A stretch of 29,592 bases of DNA. Origin: a virus. This document shows positions 27,028-29,592 of this stretch, piece after piece. The notes beneath the pieces were generated by a model. It did no database searches. It was not told the DNA's origin and was given only the letters and a program-made list of their open reading frames with translations. The stretch spans positions 1 through 29,592 of the IMG/VR virus record IMGVR_UViG_3300042400_000168; one strand, written 5' to 3'. The translations under genes were made by a program, and so were the position numbers. Within the stretch, counting starts at the first letter, position 1. Each line of letters opens with the position of its first letter.

Positions 27028-27462
27028 ATGCATATCCTTCAAGTATCAGCTTCACCTCAAACCATTACGGTCATCCCTCGTGAGTTCGTTTACTCATCAG
27101 AGGACTTGGAACTTTACTTCGAGCGTGTGTTGCTTGATGGTGGCACTTTAGAGGCCACAGGATGCGTTACAAGCGCAGTTAACGACCTTGATGGCGTTAC
27201 GCTATATTTGATTGATGAAAGCACCAACACAGAGCAAGAAATCAATCCCACAATAACAGAGGGCAATGGCTTTATGGAACTGACGGCAGTCTATACATTA
27301 GTCAACAACCGATTCTACGGCCTCAAATTAATATACGATGGTGACCTTATCTACCGAGATAGGGTATTCGTAACTTCGCAAACAGATTTCGACAAATTTA
27401 CGGTGAACGAAAACGTCTACACCGAAGAAACAAGCTACAATAATGAGTACATCATCATCTAA
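27028..27462 (+). CDS. Hypothetical head/tail-joining region protein (144 aa)
   Basis: 144 residues, mainly beta-type: HILQVSASPQTITVIPREFV, then VTLYLIDESTNTEQEINP and FYGLKLIYDGDLIYRDRVFV. It begins directly after a terminator and leader repeat, and overlaps the portal gene by 20 bases. No named family is recognised; the shape (small all-beta protein with an acidic C-terminus, NVYTEETSYNNEYIII) would suit a minor head or tail protein, but this is inference from position. Confidence 0.55.
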   Translation: MHILQVSASPQTITVIPREFVYSSEDLELYFERVLLDGGTLEATGCVTSAVNDLDGVTLYLIDESTNTEQEINPTITEGNGFMELTAVYTLVNNRFYGLKLIYDGDLIYRDRVFVTSQTDFDKFTVNENVYTEETSYNNEYIII

Positions 27463-29206
27463 AGTCCACGTTGTGAACTTCAGTTCCTACACCACACCTG
27501 TTGTAAAAGAGGTGCAGGGTAAGGACTACGTTGAATACGGAGATAACAACGACTACTTCGGCTACCTAATTGACCGCTACAACGGCTCACCTACCAATAA
27601 CGCTATCCTCAACTCTTTGATGGATATGACCTTTGGCAAGGGACTGGATGCAACGGACTCTGCCAAGAAGCCAAGTGAGTACGCAGCGATGCGCGGCTTG
27701 TTCACAAAGTCCTGCTTGCAGAAGGTCGTAGCTGACTATGTGATGATGGGGCAATGCTCTTTTCAAGTGGTGTACTCCCAAGACCACAATATGATTGTAG
27801 AGGTGCAGCACATCCCCGTAGAGACGCTCCGAGCCGCAAGGTGCAACGAAGAGGGCGAGATTGAGGCATACTACTACGCAAAGGATTGGAACGATGTAAA
27901 GAACAGAAAAGAGACTGCGGTACGCATCCCTGCATTTGGCACAAGCCGTGAGGGATTAGAGATTCTATACATCAAGCCATACCGAGCAGGATTCTACTAC
28001 TACTCCCCCGTTGACTATCAAGGTGGCCTACCCTATGCAGAGCTTGAAGAGGAGATTGCCAACTACCACATCAACAACATTCAGAACGGCCTTTCGCCTT
28101 CTATGCTTATTAACTTCAACAACGGAGTACCGAGCGAGGAAGAGCGCAGAAGCATTGAGCAGCAGATAGCCACGAAGTTTAGCGGTAGTTCAAACTCTGG
28201 CAAGTTCATCCTTGCGTTTAACGATAACAAAGACCTTGCTGCAACGGTTGACCCTGTGCAGTTATCGGATGCCGCAGAGCAGTACCAATTCTTGAGTGCT
28301 GAAGCAACGCAGAAGATAATGGTTTCGCATCGTATCGTAAGCCCTATGCTTTTAGGTATCAAGGACAATTCAGGACTTGGCAACAACGCAGAGGAACTGA
28401 AGACCGCATCTACACTTTTAGATAACCTTGTAATCCGACCCAAGCAGGAGATTATCATTGACGGCATAGATATGATTCTTGCGTACAATGACATCAGCCT
28501 AAACTTGTACTTCAAGACCCTTCAGCCTTTAGAGTTTACCGAAGACGTGGTAACGCCTATGGATATGGAGACTCGCGAGGAGGAGACTGGCGTTAAATTG
28601 TCAAGCCAAGAGCCGAGCGATGAGATGTTTGAGGAGGCGTTTGCTGCTTTAGAAGAAGTAGGCGAGGTCGTGAATATGGATGAGTGGGAGCTTGTAGATG
28701 AAAGACCAGTTGACTACGATGCGGAGCAGGCATTAAGCAAGTACGCATTCGCATCAACAGGCAGCGCATTCCCTAACGCCAAGAGCGACCAAGACGGAGT
28801 TACTGAAGAAGGCAAGAGGTACAAGGTTCGTTATGCTTACGCTCCCGAAACTACAAAGACCAATAGCCGTGAGTTCTGCAAGAAGATGGTATCAGCAGGC
28901 AAGGTCTACCGCAAGGAGGATGTGCTTCGTATGAGCAGCCAAGCGGTAAACGCAGGTTTCGGTGTAGAGGGAGCAGCAACCTATTCAATATGGTTATACA
29001 AGGGCGGTGCAAGGTGTCATCACTTTTGGATGCGCAAGACCTACTTGGCAAAAGGCGAAGGCGTAACTCCCGATGTAGGCAACCCCAACGCAGAGGTGAG
29101 TGTAAACAAGGCAAAGAAGGAGGGCGTGGTACTTGAGACCAATCCTACAAACGTAGCGAAGCGACCTGTTGATATGCCCAATCAAGGATTTGTAAACCCA
29201 CGATAA
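27443..29206 (+). CDS. Portal protein with extra C-terminal domain
   Basis: 587 residues. Residues about 25-370 are portal-like: DYVEYGDNNDYFGYLIDRYN, the ILNSLMDMTFGKGL segment, a clip/stem-type region (YIKPYRAGFYYYSPVDYQGG), ELEEEIANYHINNIQNGLSP, and SHRIVSPMLLGIKDNSGLGN, NAEELKTASTLLDN. An acidic linker follows (about 375-430), then a separate basic domain (455-587) with SREFC479KKMVSAGKVYRKED, ARC525H526H527FWMRKTY and a Pro/Asn-rich end. The core forms the dodecameric DNA channel at one capsid vertex. The added domain is unusual for a portal. The gene comes after, not before, the capsid gene. Confidence 0.78.
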   Translation: MSTSSSKVHVVNFSSYTTPVVKEVQGKDYVEYGDNNDYFGYLIDRYNGSPTNNAILNSLMDMTFGKGLDATDSAKKPSEYAAMRGLFTKSCLQKVVADYVMMGQCSFQVVYSQDHNMIVEVQHIPVETLRAARCNEEGEIEAYYYAKDWNDVKNRKETAVRIPAFGTSREGLEILYIKPYRAGFYYYSPVDYQGGLPYAELEEEIANYHINNIQNGLSPSMLINFNNGVPSEEERRSIEQQIATKFSGSSNSGKFILAFNDNKDLAATVDPVQLSDAAEQYQFLSAEATQKIMVSHRIVSPMLLGIKDNSGLGNNAEELKTASTLLDNLVIRPKQEIIIDGIDMILAYNDISLNLYFKTLQPLEFTEDVVTPMDMETREEETGVKLSSQEPSDEMFEEAFAALEEVGEVVNMDEWELVDERPVDYDAEQALSKYAFASTGSAFPNAKSDQDGVTEEGKRYKVRYAYAPETTKTNSREFCKKMVSAGKVYRKEDVLRMSSQAVNAGFGVEGAATYSIWLYKGGARCHHFWMRKTYLAKGEGVTPDVGNPNAEVSVNKAKKEGVVLETNPTNVAKRPVDMPNQGFVNPR

Positions 29207-29209
29207 GAT

Positions 29210-29592
29210 ATGGCAACGGCATTATTCATCAAAAGAGAGGACTTGGTTCGCAACACCGCAATAGGCGGTAACGTGGACACGGACAAGTTCATCCAGTTCA
29301 TCAAGATAGCACAGGAGATACACATCCAAAACTATACAGGCACAAAGTTGTATGACAAGATAAGCGATGACATCATCGCCAATACTCTTGCCAATCCCTA
29401 CCTCGCTCTTGTAAACGACTACCTTCAGCCGATGCTTATCCATTGGGCGATGGTGGAGTACTTGCCTTTTGCTGCTTATACCATCGGCAACGGTGGGGTG
29501 TTCAAGCACAACTCCGAGAATAGCACTACCGCAGAAAAGATTGAGGTGGACTATTTGGTCGGCAAGGCTCGTGACTTAGCGCAGTACTACAC
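29210..29592 (+). CDS. Head-tail connector protein, N-terminal part (3' end outside window)
   Basis: Begins 3 bases after the portal stop and runs off the window. The visible 127 residues are helical, starting MATALFIKREDLVRNTAIGG, then DKFIQFIKIAQEIHIQNYTG, LALVNDYLQPMLIHWAMVEY and LPFAAYTIGNGG. This all-helical layout with 'I-H-x-Q-x-x-x-G-x-x-L-Y' and a C-terminal helix matches the gp6/gp15-like adaptor proteins (DUF6712-type) that follow portal genes in Bacteroidota phages. It would form the ring below the portal. Confidence 0.72.
   Translation, partial: MATALFIKREDLVRNTAIGGNVDTDKFIQFIKIAQEIHIQNYTGTKLYDKISDDIIANTLANPYLALVNDYLQPMLIHWAMVEYLPFAAYTIGNGGVFKHNSENSTTAEKIEVDYLVGKARDLAQYY

Noticed and set aside
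1-29592. tRNA genes, rRNA, CRISPR arrays and insertion sequences
   Set aside because: No cloverleaf-like T-loop sequences, regularly spaced repeats or transposase genes were seen on either strand; the only repeats are short leader or operator motifs.
1-29592. Integrase, repressor or attachment site (temperate lifestyle)
   Set aside because: No tyrosine or serine integrase, CI-like repressor or att-type repeat is visible, but the rest of the genome is not in the window, so lifestyle remains undecided.

Overview
The window is a continuous piece of a tailed double-stranded DNA phage (Caudoviricetes) that most likely infects a member of the Bacteroidota, probably a flavobacterium-like host. Every gene I can support is on the + strand. 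Genes are packed tightly, many joined by 4-base ATGA stop/start overlaps. Clear Shine-Dalgarno sites are largely absent, and at least three intergenic regions carry Bacteroidota-type promoters (TTTG, 19-20 nt, TAnnTTTG). The lineage is inferred from these features and from the feel of the protein families; no database search was run. A 667-residue tape measure plus tail-tube-like and neck-like proteins suggest a long-tailed siphovirus. The window ends inside genes on both sides, so it is not a whole genome.

Layout: (1) 1-2514, end of a tail-fibre-like gene, a second fibre-associated protein and the lysis module: two small membrane proteins (holin candidates), a tiny basic protein, an M15-type endolysin and a lipoprotein with a C-terminal membrane anchor that looks like a unimolecular spanin. 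(2) 2515-2850, a 336-bp AT-rich regulatory region with inverted repeats and an iteron-like AGTTRA cluster. (3) 2851-7844, replication, recombination and regulation: DUF3310 protein, RusA-like resolvase, a possible SSB-like protein, DnaB/RecA-type helicase, a DnaA-domain-IV-like protein, a sigma-factor-like protein, a PD-(D/E)XK-like protein and several small unknowns. (4) 7922-10413, small acidic unknowns followed by a RecE/RecB-family exonuclease and a Cys-rich partner. (5) 10410-14815, a modification cassette: GT-B and GT-A glycosyltransferases, a SAM methyltransferase, an HNH nuclease, a ParB-like protein, a TET-associated-type glycosyltransferase and a TET/JBP-family 2-oxoglutarate/Fe(II) dioxygenase. 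(6) 14805-29592, packaging and structure: small and large terminase, a tail-assembly-chaperone candidate with a T9 slippery site, neck proteins, two large baseplate-type proteins, tape measure, XkdF-like protease, scaffold, major capsid protein, tail tube, portal and the start of a head-tail connector. Tail genes lie between terminase and the head genes, unlike the usual order.

The most interesting system is the cassette at about 10.4-14.8 kb. The TET-like enzyme keeps its HxD...H iron ligands and a downstream Arg, and sits immediately behind the GT-A glycosyltransferase with an ATGA overlap. Established work on phage TET proteins links such pairs to base oxidation followed by glycosylation, so this phage probably carries hypermodified pyrimidines. 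No cytosine-C5 methyltransferase is visible in the window, so the source of the TET substrate is open. The TAGT/TET pair is more AT-rich than its flanks, which suggests that it moved in as a unit.
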